Position numbers and translations under genes: made by a program | Assembly: GCA_047623825.1 (NCBI GenBank) | Contig: JBLHOS010000004.1 | Span: forward strand, 1 to 64,000 | Reading direction: 5' to 3' | Source of the DNA: JBLHOS01 sp047623825 | GTDB taxonomy: Bacteria; Pseudomonadota; Alphaproteobacteria; Rhodobacterales; Rhodobacteraceae | Length of the DNA: 64,000 bases | In this document: positions 53,546-61,950 of the stretch, piece after piece | Numbering within the stretch: the stretch's first letter is position 1 | Layout: each line of letters opens with the position of its first letter | The notes under the pieces: model-generated | What the model saw: only the letters and a program-made list of their open reading frames with translations | Databases searched by the model: none | What the model was told of the DNA's origin: nothing

Positions 53546-54164
53546 TTATAGCAAGGCGTCAGCAAACGCGTGGTTCTTGTCACGATGTCCGGCCTACTCG
53601 GCGCGCACCGCAATGATCACTTCGTGCAGGCGCGCATCACCTGACAACGACCGATAGTCCTTGGCGATCTGCGGTGCGGGGACGTTTTCGATCAGACCTG
53701 CATCCAGCTGCGCCAAGCATTGAGTGTAACTGACCACGGCTCCCCGCCCCCAAGTACCCCACAACCCGGTGCGTGATGCGAACAAGTAGAAAAAGAAATA
53801 GACGTTAAAGAAGATCCCCTGACTGATCATGATCAAGCCGCGCTCAACCACCGTTGGCTGAGCGATGTGGATAAACGTCATCAAGTGCATCCGCTCATTG
53901 TCCACCTCTTCCAGTAATTCACGGATCCAACCCTGATCGTCGCGGATGTGACGCAGCGATCTCAGGTGTTGCAGCATCGCGCCGACCATTCCCGGCACAG
54001 CGGCAATCGTCTCTAGCACAACGGCGCGGTGGCCATAGCGTTTGGCAAAGAACTGATCGGCAAATATGCGCATAAATCGCACTGTTCGCAGGGCGATCTG
54101 ATCATGGACGTCACGGGTTTCTTGGTGGTGTTCTAGGTCGGGGCGGATGTTGGTATTCGATCAT
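53546..54164 (-). pseudogene. Decayed alternative oxidase (AOX)
   Basis: The reverse strand carries an almost complete quinol alternative oxidase, but with three lesions. First, conserved N-terminal coding starts near 54157 with no in-frame ATG before RFMRIF (first in-frame ATG 54082); the ATG at 54164 is in another frame. Second, around 53738-53775 the frame shifts and returns: THRVVGYL is readable only in the shifted frame, and the conserved EEEA motif has become GRGA, losing a di-iron Glu ligand. Third, the Glu of the last ExxH motif is a TAG (53594-53596), after which AGHRDKNHAFADALL continues in frame. Intact parts include RYGHRAVVLETIAAVPGMVG, EVDNERMHLMTF and DAGLIENVPAPQIA. A 162-residue ORF (53594-54082) remains but lacks two of six iron ligands. 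Confidence 0.88.
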
Positions 54165-54281
54165 AAATTTGTTTATCTACATACCGAAGAAATGGGTACA
54201 GACTGGGGCGCTTCAATATCCCTGCGACACCCTGCGCTGCGACACCCAACCACATCCTACCTAACTGTTTTTGTAATATTT

Positions 54282-55214
54282 TTATTTTATGACTGGCTTA
54301 ACATCACCATCTCTGCGCTGCAGCTTAAGAGGTTCGGTGCGACCCAGCTTTAGCACGTGTGACATAAATGGTTTTGTCGTGTCATCGGCGCGAGTCGCAG
54401 CGTAAAGACGCCGGGTAATCCCAGTTTTAGTCAAGGGCCGCGTGACATAGGCCGAATTGCTCCGCAACTCCCGCACCACCCAATCAGGCAACACAGCCAC
54501 GCCACGGTTTGACGCGACCAAAAGCAAGATCACGGCTGACAGCTCTACCTGCCGGATCGCACGCGGTTCCACCTTGGCGGGGATCAGTAGCTGGCTAAAT
54601 ACGTCCAGTCGCGAGCGTTCAACCGGATAAGTAATCAACAACTCATCGCGGAAATCTTCGGCCTCAATATAGGGTTTGGCCGCCAGCGGGTGCTCAGCCG
54701 CAGCCACAAAAACTGGCTCATAATCAAAAAGTGGGTTGAAATCGATGCCCGACAACGTCTCTGGGTCCGAGGAGATCACCAGATCAACCTCTTCTCGCAA
54801 CAGCGCTGGTAGCGCCTCAAATTGCAACCCGGGACGGATATCCACATCAACGTCCGGCCAAGCGGTTCTGAACTTTTCTAGAACCGGCAACAGCCAGTCA
54901 AAACAGGCATGGCATTCGATCGCAATGTGCAGTCGACCGGATTTACCAGACCGCAACCCGTGAAATTCTTCTTCGACGGCGGCCAACTGTGGCAAAATCG
55001 ATTCTGCGACGCGCAATAGTTTCAGCCCCGCCGCCGACAGTTTCATCGGTTTTGCACGGCGCACGAACAGCTCAATCCCAGTCTGCCCCTCCAGCCCCTT
55101 GATCTGATGGCTTAGCGCACTTTGCGTAATATGCAGCTGATCGGCGGCCTTGGCCAAGCCACCAGCATCATGGATCGCCTTAATCGCGCGCAGGTGTCGA
55201 AATTCCAAATGCAT
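54282..55214 (-). CDS. metR: LysR-family regulator (MetR-like)
   Basis: A 310-residue LysR protein: helix-turn-helix MHLEFRHLRAIKAIHDAGGL then QLHITQSALSHQIKGLEGQT (about 1-62), and an effector domain. The divergent, adjacent metF and the sequence type fit MetR, which activates methionine genes with homocysteine as co-effector. Start at 55214 is chosen over the ORF start four codons earlier. Confidence 0.86.
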   Translation of the reverse strand: MHLEFRHLRAIKAIHDAGGLAKAADQLHITQSALSHQIKGLEGQTGIELFVRRAKPMKLSAAGLKLLRVAESILPQLAAVEEEFHGLRSGKSGRLHIAIECHACFDWLLPVLEKFRTAWPDVDVDIRPGLQFEALPALLREEVDLVISSDPETLSGIDFNPLFDYEPVFVAAAEHPLAAKPYIEAEDFRDELLITYPVERSRLDVFSQLLIPAKVEPRAIRQVELSAVILLLVASNRGVAVLPDWVVRELRSNSAYVTRPLTKTGITRRLYAATRADDTTKPFMSHVLKLGRTEPLKLQRRDGDVKPVIK

Positions 55215-55307
55215 CGTCTGCCTCATGATAATGATGAATGTTATGAGTTTGTCAGGTTGTTCTTTCTATGCGACATCCGGAGGCAACAAATCAAGGATCC
55301 CGTTGCC

Positions 55308-56174
55308 ATGACCACTCCCAATGTTTCGTTTGAGTTCTTTCCACCGCAATCCCTAGAGGGGTCGTTCAAGTTGTGGGACACGCTGGCAACTTTGGCTCCA
55401 CTCAGCCCAGAATTTGTATCCGTTACATATGGAGCGGGCGGCACAACGCGTGAATTGACCCATGACGCGGTCAAGATCATCCATGCCCAATACGGCGTCA
55501 AAGTTGCGGCCCATCTGACCTGCGTTAATGCCAGCCGCGTCGAAACGCTTGAAATCGCTGAGAGTTATGCCGCCGAGGGCATCACACAGATCGTGGCCCT
55601 ACGCGGTGACCCGCCAAAGGGTCAGGCCGGGTTCCAACCGCATCCACAAGGATTTGAAAGCTCAGTTGAACTGATCGAGGCTTTGGCGAAAACCGGGAAG
55701 TTCCAGATCCGCGTCGGTGCGTATCCAGACACCCATCCTGAGGCCGCTGATCAGTCTGCCTGCGTGGATTACCTCAAACGCAAAATCGATGCCGGTGCGA
55801 CTTCGGCCATCACGCAGTTTTTCTTTGAGGCTGAGGCATTCTTTCGGTTCCGCGATGCGTGTGCCGCCGCCGGGATTACGGCCCCGATCCTTCCGGGTAT
55901 CTTGCCCATCGGAAATTGGTCGCGGGTTCGCCGCTTTGCTACTGGGTGCGGCGCCACCATACCCAATTGGCTGGATGATGCATTTGTTGTTGCCAAACGC
56001 GACGGGCGCGAAAACCTTCTGGCGACTGCCCTTTGCGCGGAGCTATGCTCAGAGTTGATCGACAGCGACGTGCAAGATCTGCATTTCTACACGCTGAACT
56101 CCCCCACGCTGACCCGCGACATTTGTGCAGCCCTCGGGGTTGCCCCAAAAATCGATCTCGCCCAAGTCGCGTAA
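55308..56174 (+). CDS. metF: Methylenetetrahydrofolate reductase
   Basis: An FAD enzyme that makes 5-methyltetrahydrofolate for methionine synthesis. The 288-residue protein starts MTTPNVSFEFFPPQSLEGSF (catalytic Glu in FEFFPP) and shows EFVSVTYGAGGTTRE, ALRGDPPKGQ and ITQFFFEAEAF. ATG at 55308 is preferred to an upstream frame that lies within the divergent regulator. The 90-base gap is likely the MetR control region. Confidence 0.95.
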   Translation: MTTPNVSFEFFPPQSLEGSFKLWDTLATLAPLSPEFVSVTYGAGGTTRELTHDAVKIIHAQYGVKVAAHLTCVNASRVETLEIAESYAAEGITQIVALRGDPPKGQAGFQPHPQGFESSVELIEALAKTGKFQIRVGAYPDTHPEAADQSACVDYLKRKIDAGATSAITQFFFEAEAFFRFRDACAAAGITAPILPGILPIGNWSRVRRFATGCGATIPNWLDDAFVVAKRDGRENLLATALCAELCSELIDSDVQDLHFYTLNSPTLTRDICAALGVAPKIDLAQVA

Positions 56175-56255
56175 CGGCGTAGTTGAGCAATAGGTAATAA
56201 AACTGGATCCTTGAACCGCCCCGCCTTAGGTCTGGACGCAAAAGGATCCTTGCCC

Positions 56256-56735
56256 ATGCCCCAATCAGACACTCTACCCAAATTTGCCACTCCTGAGACG
56301 TTGTTATCGATGTCCGGGCTAGAGTTCATGCAACAGATCCGCGACGGGTTTCAGCCGAGCCCGGCGATCAGCGCGCTGTTGGAATATACGCTCGACAGCG
56401 TCGAGGATGGTCGCGTGATCTTTCGCGGCACGCCAACGGTTGAACATACCAATCCGATGGGGTCACTGCATGGTGGATGGTACGGCACCGTTCTTGACAG
56501 TGCGATGGCCTGCGCTGTGATGACCAAGGTTCCCCAAGGCTCAGTCTACACAACCCTTGAATATAAGATAAATATGATCCGCAGCATCCCTTTGGGAACC
56601 GAAGTTCTGATTGAAGGAACGGTAAGTCACGCTGGTCGCTCAACCGGGATCGCAACCGGTGAGATCCGCTCAGTGGCGGATGGGACGCTTTATGCAACAG
56701 GCTCAACCACCTGTATCATCCTGAAAATGCGTTAG
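56256..56735 (+). CDS. PaaI-family hotdog thioesterase
   Basis: A 159-residue acyl-CoA thioesterase-like protein with the PaaI/4HBT motif NPMGSLHGGWYGTVLDSAMA (about residues 67-86) and the second-half LEYKINMIRSIPLG. The usual substrates are aromatic or medium-chain acyl-CoA; not predictable. ATG at 56256 follows AAAGGATCC. Located after metF, before argD. Confidence 0.88.
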   Translation: MPQSDTLPKFATPETLLSMSGLEFMQQIRDGFQPSPAISALLEYTLDSVEDGRVIFRGTPTVEHTNPMGSLHGGWYGTVLDSAMACAVMTKVPQGSVYTTLEYKINMIRSIPLGTEVLIEGTVSHAGRSTGIATGEIRSVADGTLYATGSTTCIILKMR

Positions 56736-56816
56736 GCCATCACAGCAGTTGAATTGACTTGCATGCGGCAATCAGGCAAATCCAAACCTTCAATTTGAAA
56801 CCTCAAGGAGATAGTT

Positions 56817-58013
56817 ATGATAACGCCGGTTTTGCCCAGCTATTCCCGTGCACCTCTCTCTTTCGTCAAAGGCGAAGGGGCTTGGCTCATGGAGGCGGAC
56901 GGTCGACGTTTTCTGGACTTTGGGGCTGGCATCGCGGTCATGGCGCTTGGCCATTGTCACCCTGTGCTGGTCAAAGCCCTAAGTGATCAGGCGCAAATGC
57001 TGTGGCATACCTCCAACCTGTACCGGGTTCCGGGCCAAGAGGCGCTGGCTGAGCGGCTGGTTGAGCATACGTTTGCCGACACCATGTTCTTTTGCAATTC
57101 TGGCACCGAGGCCGGTGAACTGGCCGTCAAGATGGCCCGCAAATACTGGTATGAGCATGGCCAGCCCGAGCGCACGACAATCTTGACGTTTGAGGGCGCC
57201 TTTCATGGCCGCTCTCTTGGGATGATCTCTGCGGCAGGTGCCGAGAAGCTAACCAAGGGGTTCGGCCCGCTTTTGCCCGGCTTTGAACAGGTGGATTTTG
57301 GCGATCACGACGCCTTGCGCGCAGCCGCAGCTCGCCCCGATGTAGGCGCAATCATGATAGAACCTGTGCAGGGCGAAAGCGGTATCCGCTCAGTGCCTGA
57401 TCAGTGCCTCAAAGGGTTGCGCGATCTGTGTGACGAACACGGCCTGTTGCTAATCGTTGATGAAATCCAATGTGGAATCGGTCGAACCGGTAAGCTTTTT
57501 GCCCACGAATGGTCCGGTATCAGCCCCGATATCATGATGATCGCCAAAGGCATCGGCGGCGGCTTTCCCTTGGGTGCGTGTCTGGCCACTGAGGCTGCGG
57601 CCTTCGGCATGACACCCGGCACCCACGGCTCAACCTATGGCGGCAATCCATTGGGGTGCGCTGTCGGCATCGCCGTGATGGACGAAATTACGCGTGACGG
57701 ATTTCTGGACGACGTGAACCGCCGTGCAGGCCTCTTGCGGCAAAAACTCGAAGGCCTTGTTGACGCTCATCCCACAATCTTCACTGGCGTTCGCGGCGCA
57801 GGCTTTATGCTGGGTCTGATGTGCAAGGTGACTAATCTTGAGGTGGTCAATGCAGGCTATGACGTCAATTTGCTGACCGTACCTGGCGGCGACAACGTCG
57901 TGCGCCTGCTGCCGTCGTTAATTGTGACTGATGCCGAAATTGCCGAGGCGGTCCGACGTCTGGATCAGGCCGCCACCGCACTAGAAGCTCGGTCTCATGC
58001 GGCGGCAGAGTAA
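56817..58013 (+). CDS. argD: Acetylornithine aminotransferase
   Basis: A PLP class III aminotransferase of 398 residues. Motifs: FCNSGTEAGELAVKMARKYW, LTFEGAFHGRSLGMISAAG, VDEIQCGIGRTGKLFAHE and the PLP-Lys in MMIAKGIGGGFPLG. The adjacent argF supports the arginine pathway over ornithine or succinylornithine degradation. AAGGAGATAGTT precedes the ATG. Confidence 0.94.
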   Translation: MITPVLPSYSRAPLSFVKGEGAWLMEADGRRFLDFGAGIAVMALGHCHPVLVKALSDQAQMLWHTSNLYRVPGQEALAERLVEHTFADTMFFCNSGTEAGELAVKMARKYWYEHGQPERTTILTFEGAFHGRSLGMISAAGAEKLTKGFGPLLPGFEQVDFGDHDALRAAAARPDVGAIMIEPVQGESGIRSVPDQCLKGLRDLCDEHGLLLIVDEIQCGIGRTGKLFAHEWSGISPDIMMIAKGIGGGFPLGACLATEAAAFGMTPGTHGSTYGGNPLGCAVGIAVMDEITRDGFLDDVNRRAGLLRQKLEGLVDAHPTIFTGVRGAGFMLGLMCKVTNLEVVNAGYDVNLLTVPGGDNVVRLLPSLIVTDAEIAEAVRRLDQAATALEARSHAAAE

Positions 58014-58155
58014 AGCAGACACGATGTCCCACCCCGTAGGCTTTGATCTCACGGCCAAGCGCAATTGCGGTGATAGCTGGCGCGTGATGGTATTGGGATT
58101 TCAACGACAAGCGCCATCAATGGCCCGTACTCAAAAGGCCATAACTTCCTTATTC

Positions 58156-58196
58156 TAAAAATATCCCCGGGGGGTCAGGGGGGCAGGCAGCCCCCC
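58156..58196 (+). repeat. 13-base repeat copy 2 plus GC hairpin before argF
   Basis: TAAAAATATCCCC (58156-58168), identical to 13576-13588, is followed by GGGG and then the hairpin GGGGGGC-AGGCA-GCCCCCC (58178-58196). It lies 33 bases before the argF ATG. No U-run follows, so it is not a standard terminator. It could be a dispersed intergenic repeat or an attenuator. Confidence 0.45.
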
Positions 58197-58228
58197 ACCT
58201 GCACCATCCGATGATCAAGAGGCTTTCC

Positions 58229-59155
58229 ATGACGCATTTTCTCGACATCTACAAAACTGATCCCGCAGATCTTCGGCACATGATCAATCACGCGCGCCAA
58301 ATGAAAGACGCCCGTGGCAATCGACCCAAAGGCACGCCCGATGACGAACAACCGCTGGCGGGCCACATCGTCGCACTGATCTTTGAAAAACCATCGACCC
58401 GGACCAGAGTCAGCTTTGATGTCGGCGTTCGGCAGATGGGCGGGCAGACCATGGTTCTGTCAGGCAACGATATGCAGCTTGGCCATGGTGAGACGATCGC
58501 CGATACCGCCCGAGTTCTGTCGCGCTATGTCGATCTGATTATGATCCGGACATTTGAGGAGTCCACGCTGCTGGAGATGGCCGAACATGCCACTGTGCCC
58601 GTCATAAATGGGCTGACCAACCGCACTCACCCCTGCCAAATCATGGCCGATGTCATGACGTTCGAAGAACATCGCGGCCCCATCACAGGCAAAAAGGTCG
58701 TCTGGACCGGCGACGGCAACAATGTTTGCGCCTCATTCTTGCATGCCGCCGGCCAGTTTGGTTTTGACATGACCGTCACTGGCCCCGAAACGCTGAATCC
58801 CGAGCAGGCGTTCATTGAACAGGCCCGCGCAAAGGGTAGCAAGATTGAGCTGGTCCGCGACCCAGAACTGGCCGTTCAGGGCGCAGATCTGGTTGTCGCT
58901 GACACCTGGGTTTCGATGCATGACAGCCAATCCACCAAGGAACGGCGTCACAATCAATTGCGCGGATATCAGGTTAATGATGCACTAATGGCAAAAGCCA
59001 ACGACGATGCACTTTTCATGCATTGCCTGCCCGCGCACCGCGAGGAGGAAGTAACTTCGGCTGTCATGGACGGGCCGCATTCTGTTATCTTTGACGAGGC
59101 AGAAAACCGTCTTCACGCACAAAAAGCCATCATGCGCTGGTGTCTTGGTGTTTAA
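58229..59155 (+). CDS. argF: Ornithine carbamoyltransferase
   Basis: Makes citrulline from ornithine and carbamoyl phosphate. The 308-residue protein shows the carbamoyl-phosphate site KPSTRTRVSF (about 58-67), THPCQIMADV, the ornithine-binding DTWVSMHD and the catalytic MHCLPAHREEE. ATG at 58229 follows AAGAGG and is preferred to the frame's earlier start. A 215-base gap separates it from argD. Confidence 0.96.
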   Translation: MTHFLDIYKTDPADLRHMINHARQMKDARGNRPKGTPDDEQPLAGHIVALIFEKPSTRTRVSFDVGVRQMGGQTMVLSGNDMQLGHGETIADTARVLSRYVDLIMIRTFEESTLLEMAEHATVPVINGLTNRTHPCQIMADVMTFEEHRGPITGKKVVWTGDGNNVCASFLHAAGQFGFDMTVTGPETLNPEQAFIEQARAKGSKIELVRDPELAVQGADLVVADTWVSMHDSQSTKERRHNQLRGYQVNDALMAKANDDALFMHCLPAHREEEVTSAVMDGPHSVIFDEAENRLHAQKAIMRWCLGV

Positions 59156-59158
59156 TCG

Positions 59159-60244
59159 TCAGGGCGAAGTGTGCATATCCAACATTCGGCGCGCGACATC
59201 GTCGACCAACGAGACAACCGCATCCACCGCGCCCGAATTGACCGCCACAAACACAACGCGGCGCGCAGGCGGGTCGACCCAGACCTGCGCGTACCATAGC
59301 GTGTTTGAGCCCAAATGCCGCAAGCGTCCGTCGTCTGTGACACTCCATCCCAGAGCATGACCAGTTTCTGGCATTGGGCTGTGTAACTGCATCCAAGTGG
59401 CCTCACTCAAATACCAATCTGGCCGTAAAAGATGCGCGCGCAGATAAACCAACACATCCTCGGCTGACATGTGAACGCGACCTGCCGGACCCAACGCGGG
59501 AATATTGTCGGCGCGACGCCCATGCGCAACAGGGCGTAGCAACCCGAGCAATCCAACCCGGTGCCCCTGAGGTTGATCGCCCAACGGCGCACCAAACCCG
59601 GCACTGTCCATGCCCAACGGTTCAAACAGATGGGTCTGCATCAACGTTTCCCACCGCTCGCCCGTGGCTTCTTCCAGCATCAACGCCACCACCACATATC
59701 CGGCGTTGGAATACAGGTATTCATCGCGGTTGCCCTCTGGCTCTCCGCTGAGAATTGTCCTGACATAGTTGGCGCGGTCGACATACTCGTCGGCATCCCC
59801 ACTTAACCTAACCCTATCGTTCATACCCAAATCCGCAGGCAGCCCCGAGACATGGGACAACAGTTCCTCCAGTGTGACATCAAAATATTCGGGGCGGATT
59901 TCGGACGCAATTGCCGCCAGTCTGAAGCCGATAGTCGTTTCCCAACTGATCAAGCCCGCCTCTACGATCCGGGCAGCAACGGTCGCGGTCATGGATTTTG
60001 TAATTGCCCCAAGATGCCAGAGATCATCGCGGTCAATCGGGGCGTCCTGACCATCGATCCGCGTTCCCGCGACCACCACTTGCAACTGATCGGCGGTGGC
60101 CCAGCTTAAAACCGCGCCCGGTATCATCGGATCGCCCACCAGCTCTTGGACAAAAGATACAGGTTCGGCGGACAAAGTCGTCGAAGACAGGGCCGTAAAC
60201 GCCCAAAGCAGGACACCGCATGCGCGCATTTCCAAATATTGCAT
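59159..60244 (-). CDS. Beta-lactamase-family serine hydrolase homologue lacking the SxxK serine
   Basis: A 361-residue protein with an N-terminal hydrophobic leader (about residues 8-26). It has the beta-lactamase/class C fold pattern: LWHLGAITKSMTATVAARIV, where the SxxK tetrad reads A-I-T-K (Ala 80, Lys 83), the YxN motif YSN (178-180) and GHALGWSV near the C-terminus. The nucleophilic Ser is Ala (codon GCA at 60005-60007), so it may be inactive or use another residue (Ser 84). Close relatives were not checked. Convergent with argF. Confidence 0.82.
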   Translation of the reverse strand: MQYLEMRACGVLLWAFTALSSTTLSAEPVSFVQELVGDPMIPGAVLSWATADQLQVVVAGTRIDGQDAPIDRDDLWHLGAITKSMTATVAARIVEAGLISWETTIGFRLAAIASEIRPEYFDVTLEELLSHVSGLPADLGMNDRVRLSGDADEYVDRANYVRTILSGEPEGNRDEYLYSNAGYVVVALMLEEATGERWETLMQTHLFEPLGMDSAGFGAPLGDQPQGHRVGLLGLLRPVAHGRRADNIPALGPAGRVHMSAEDVLVYLRAHLLRPDWYLSEATWMQLHSPMPETGHALGWSVTDDGRLRHLGSNTLWYAQVWVDPPARRVVFVAVNSGAVDAVVSLVDDVARRMLDMHTSP

Positions 60245-60364
60245 CTGAAACCCTTTGATCTTAAGCCAAATTTTGGATCTGGCGTTTCAGCGGATTGGCA
60301 ACTCAGAATGGACGAGTGCAGGCAAAGATCTTTTTAGCCCGCGAGAAATGCCGCAAAGTTTTTG

Positions 60365-61168
60365 TTAGGATTTCATCCTGTAACCTGTCTTGAAGAACCT
60401 CCAGGCCAGACTAACGACCGCGCCGGTCGCTATTACACAGACCAGCAATCCCAACCAGGGTGAGCTGTCAGATACCCCCAAGACCCCGAAACGCACCCCG
60501 TCGATCAAATAAAAGATCGGGTTAGCATGGCTGATTGCGGCCAACACTGGCGGCAGGTTATCTATCGAATAGAACGTGCCGGACAAAAAGCTTAGCGGCA
60601 CAACCAGAAAATTTGTGATCGCAGCGATCTGGTCAAATTTCTGCGCATATATCGCGGCAACAATCCCAAGGGCGCCCAGAAATACGCTGCCCAGCACAAC
60701 AAACACCAAGGCCCAAACTGGGTGGACAATGCCGAGTCCGATGATCGGAAACAGCACCAGCGACACCGCAAGTGCCACCATCAAGCCGCGCACGACGCCG
60801 CCTGCAAGGTAGCCGATCACCAGTTCCAACGGGCTAAGCGGCGGCATTAACGTATCGACGATATTGCCCTGCACCTTCGAGACCACGATTGAGGATGACG
60901 TATTTGCAAAGGAATTTTGAATTATTGTCATCATCAGAATGCCCGGCGCGATGAAATGCAAAAAACTGACACCCATCACATCACCCCGTTGCCCACCTGC
61001 GGCCAGTGAGAAGATCAGGATGAACAACCCCGCTGTGACAAGCGGCGCCAAAAGTGTCTGCGTCCAAACCACTGCAAATCGGCGCACTTCGCGCATCGAC
61101 AGCGTATAAAGCCCTAGCCAGTTAACCCGCCCAAAGCGACGCACGCCCATTCCTGTCTGATGTGTCAT
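60365..61168 (-). CDS. ABC-2 type transporter permease
   Basis: A 267-residue inner-membrane protein with six hydrophobic helices, the layout of ABC-2 permeases (for example TQTLLAPLVTAGLFILIFSL early on and the family loop FIAPGILMMTIIQNSFANTS). Such permeases export drugs or polysaccharides with an ATPase partner, but no ATPase gene is adjacent in the window. The gene is divergent from gcrA. Confidence 0.86.
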   Translation of the reverse strand: MTHQTGMGVRRFGRVNWLGLYTLSMREVRRFAVVWTQTLLAPLVTAGLFILIFSLAAGGQRGDVMGVSFLHFIAPGILMMTIIQNSFANTSSSIVVSKVQGNIVDTLMPPLSPLELVIGYLAGGVVRGLMVALAVSLVLFPIIGLGIVHPVWALVFVVLGSVFLGALGIVAAIYAQKFDQIAAITNFLVVPLSFLSGTFYSIDNLPPVLAAISHANPIFYLIDGVRFGVLGVSDSSPWLGLLVCVIATGAVVSLAWRFFKTGYRMKS

Positions 61169-61345
61169 TTGTCTCTTCTGGTTGATAGATTAACTGAAAT
61201 CAAGACTGCAGAACCACGCATTCGGCCGTCCCGTCGACGAGATCGCCTTGTATCCCCGCCGCCCGTGTTTAGAATAGGGCTTTCATTCAGATGTACACAG
61301 GCCCATATGCACGGGTCAGTGTGTAAAAACGATCAGGAGGACACC

Positions 61346-61942
61346 ATGTCCTGGACCGACGAGCGTGTGGAAGTTCTCAAGAAGATGTGGGGCGATGGTC
61401 AAAGCGCCAGCCAGATCGCAAAAGAGTTGGGCGGGGTTACGCGTAACGCTGTGATCGGCAAAGTGCATCGTCTTGGTCTGTCCAATCGCGCCACCGCCAG
61501 CGGGGCCGCAAAATCTGCGACCGCCACCGCCAAAGAGCCAGAGAAGTCAGCAACCTCAGGTGTGGCGCCTAAGCCCAAGCCAAAGGCAGCCCCGGCCGAA
61601 CCTACAACACCGGCTGCTGCTACCGAAGCGCCACCGCGTCAATCCAATGTGACGCATCTGCGCAGGGTAATTGTGCCAGCAGGTCAGCCTTTGCCGCCAC
61701 AGCCCTCAGCCAATGAAATCAGCCCAGAGGCGCTGGCCAAAGTCAGTGAAGTTGAAAAACATGCCAAGAAGATCGGCCTGATGGATCTGACTGAGCGGAC
61801 ATGCAAATGGCCTATCGGCGATCCCGCGACTGAGGATTTCTGGTTCTGCGGTCTGCCAGTGCAACCTGGAAAACCCTACTGCGAGGCCCATGTTGGCGTT
61901 GCATTCCAACCGATGTCAGCGCGCCGCGACAGGCGCCGCTAA
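61346..61942 (+). CDS. gcrA: GcrA cell-cycle regulator
   Basis: A 198-residue alphaproteobacterial transcription factor that binds sigma-70 RNA polymerase and acts on promoters with CcrM-methylated GANTC sites. It starts MSWTDERVEVLKKMWGDGQS, with the N-terminal helix-turn-helix GGVTRNAVIGKVHRLGLSNR, a low-complexity Ala/Pro/Lys linker, and a C-terminal module CKWPIGDPATEDFWFCGLPV, then GKPYCEAH with conserved Cys. ATG at 61346 has AGGAGG upstream; the longer frame is not used. Confidence 0.97.
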   Translation: MSWTDERVEVLKKMWGDGQSASQIAKELGGVTRNAVIGKVHRLGLSNRATASGAAKSATATAKEPEKSATSGVAPKPKPKAAPAEPTTPAAATEAPPRQSNVTHLRRVIVPAGQPLPPQPSANEISPEALAKVSEVEKHAKKIGLMDLTERTCKWPIGDPATEDFWFCGLPVQPGKPYCEAHVGVAFQPMSARRDRRR

Positions 61943-61950
61943 CGATCAGA

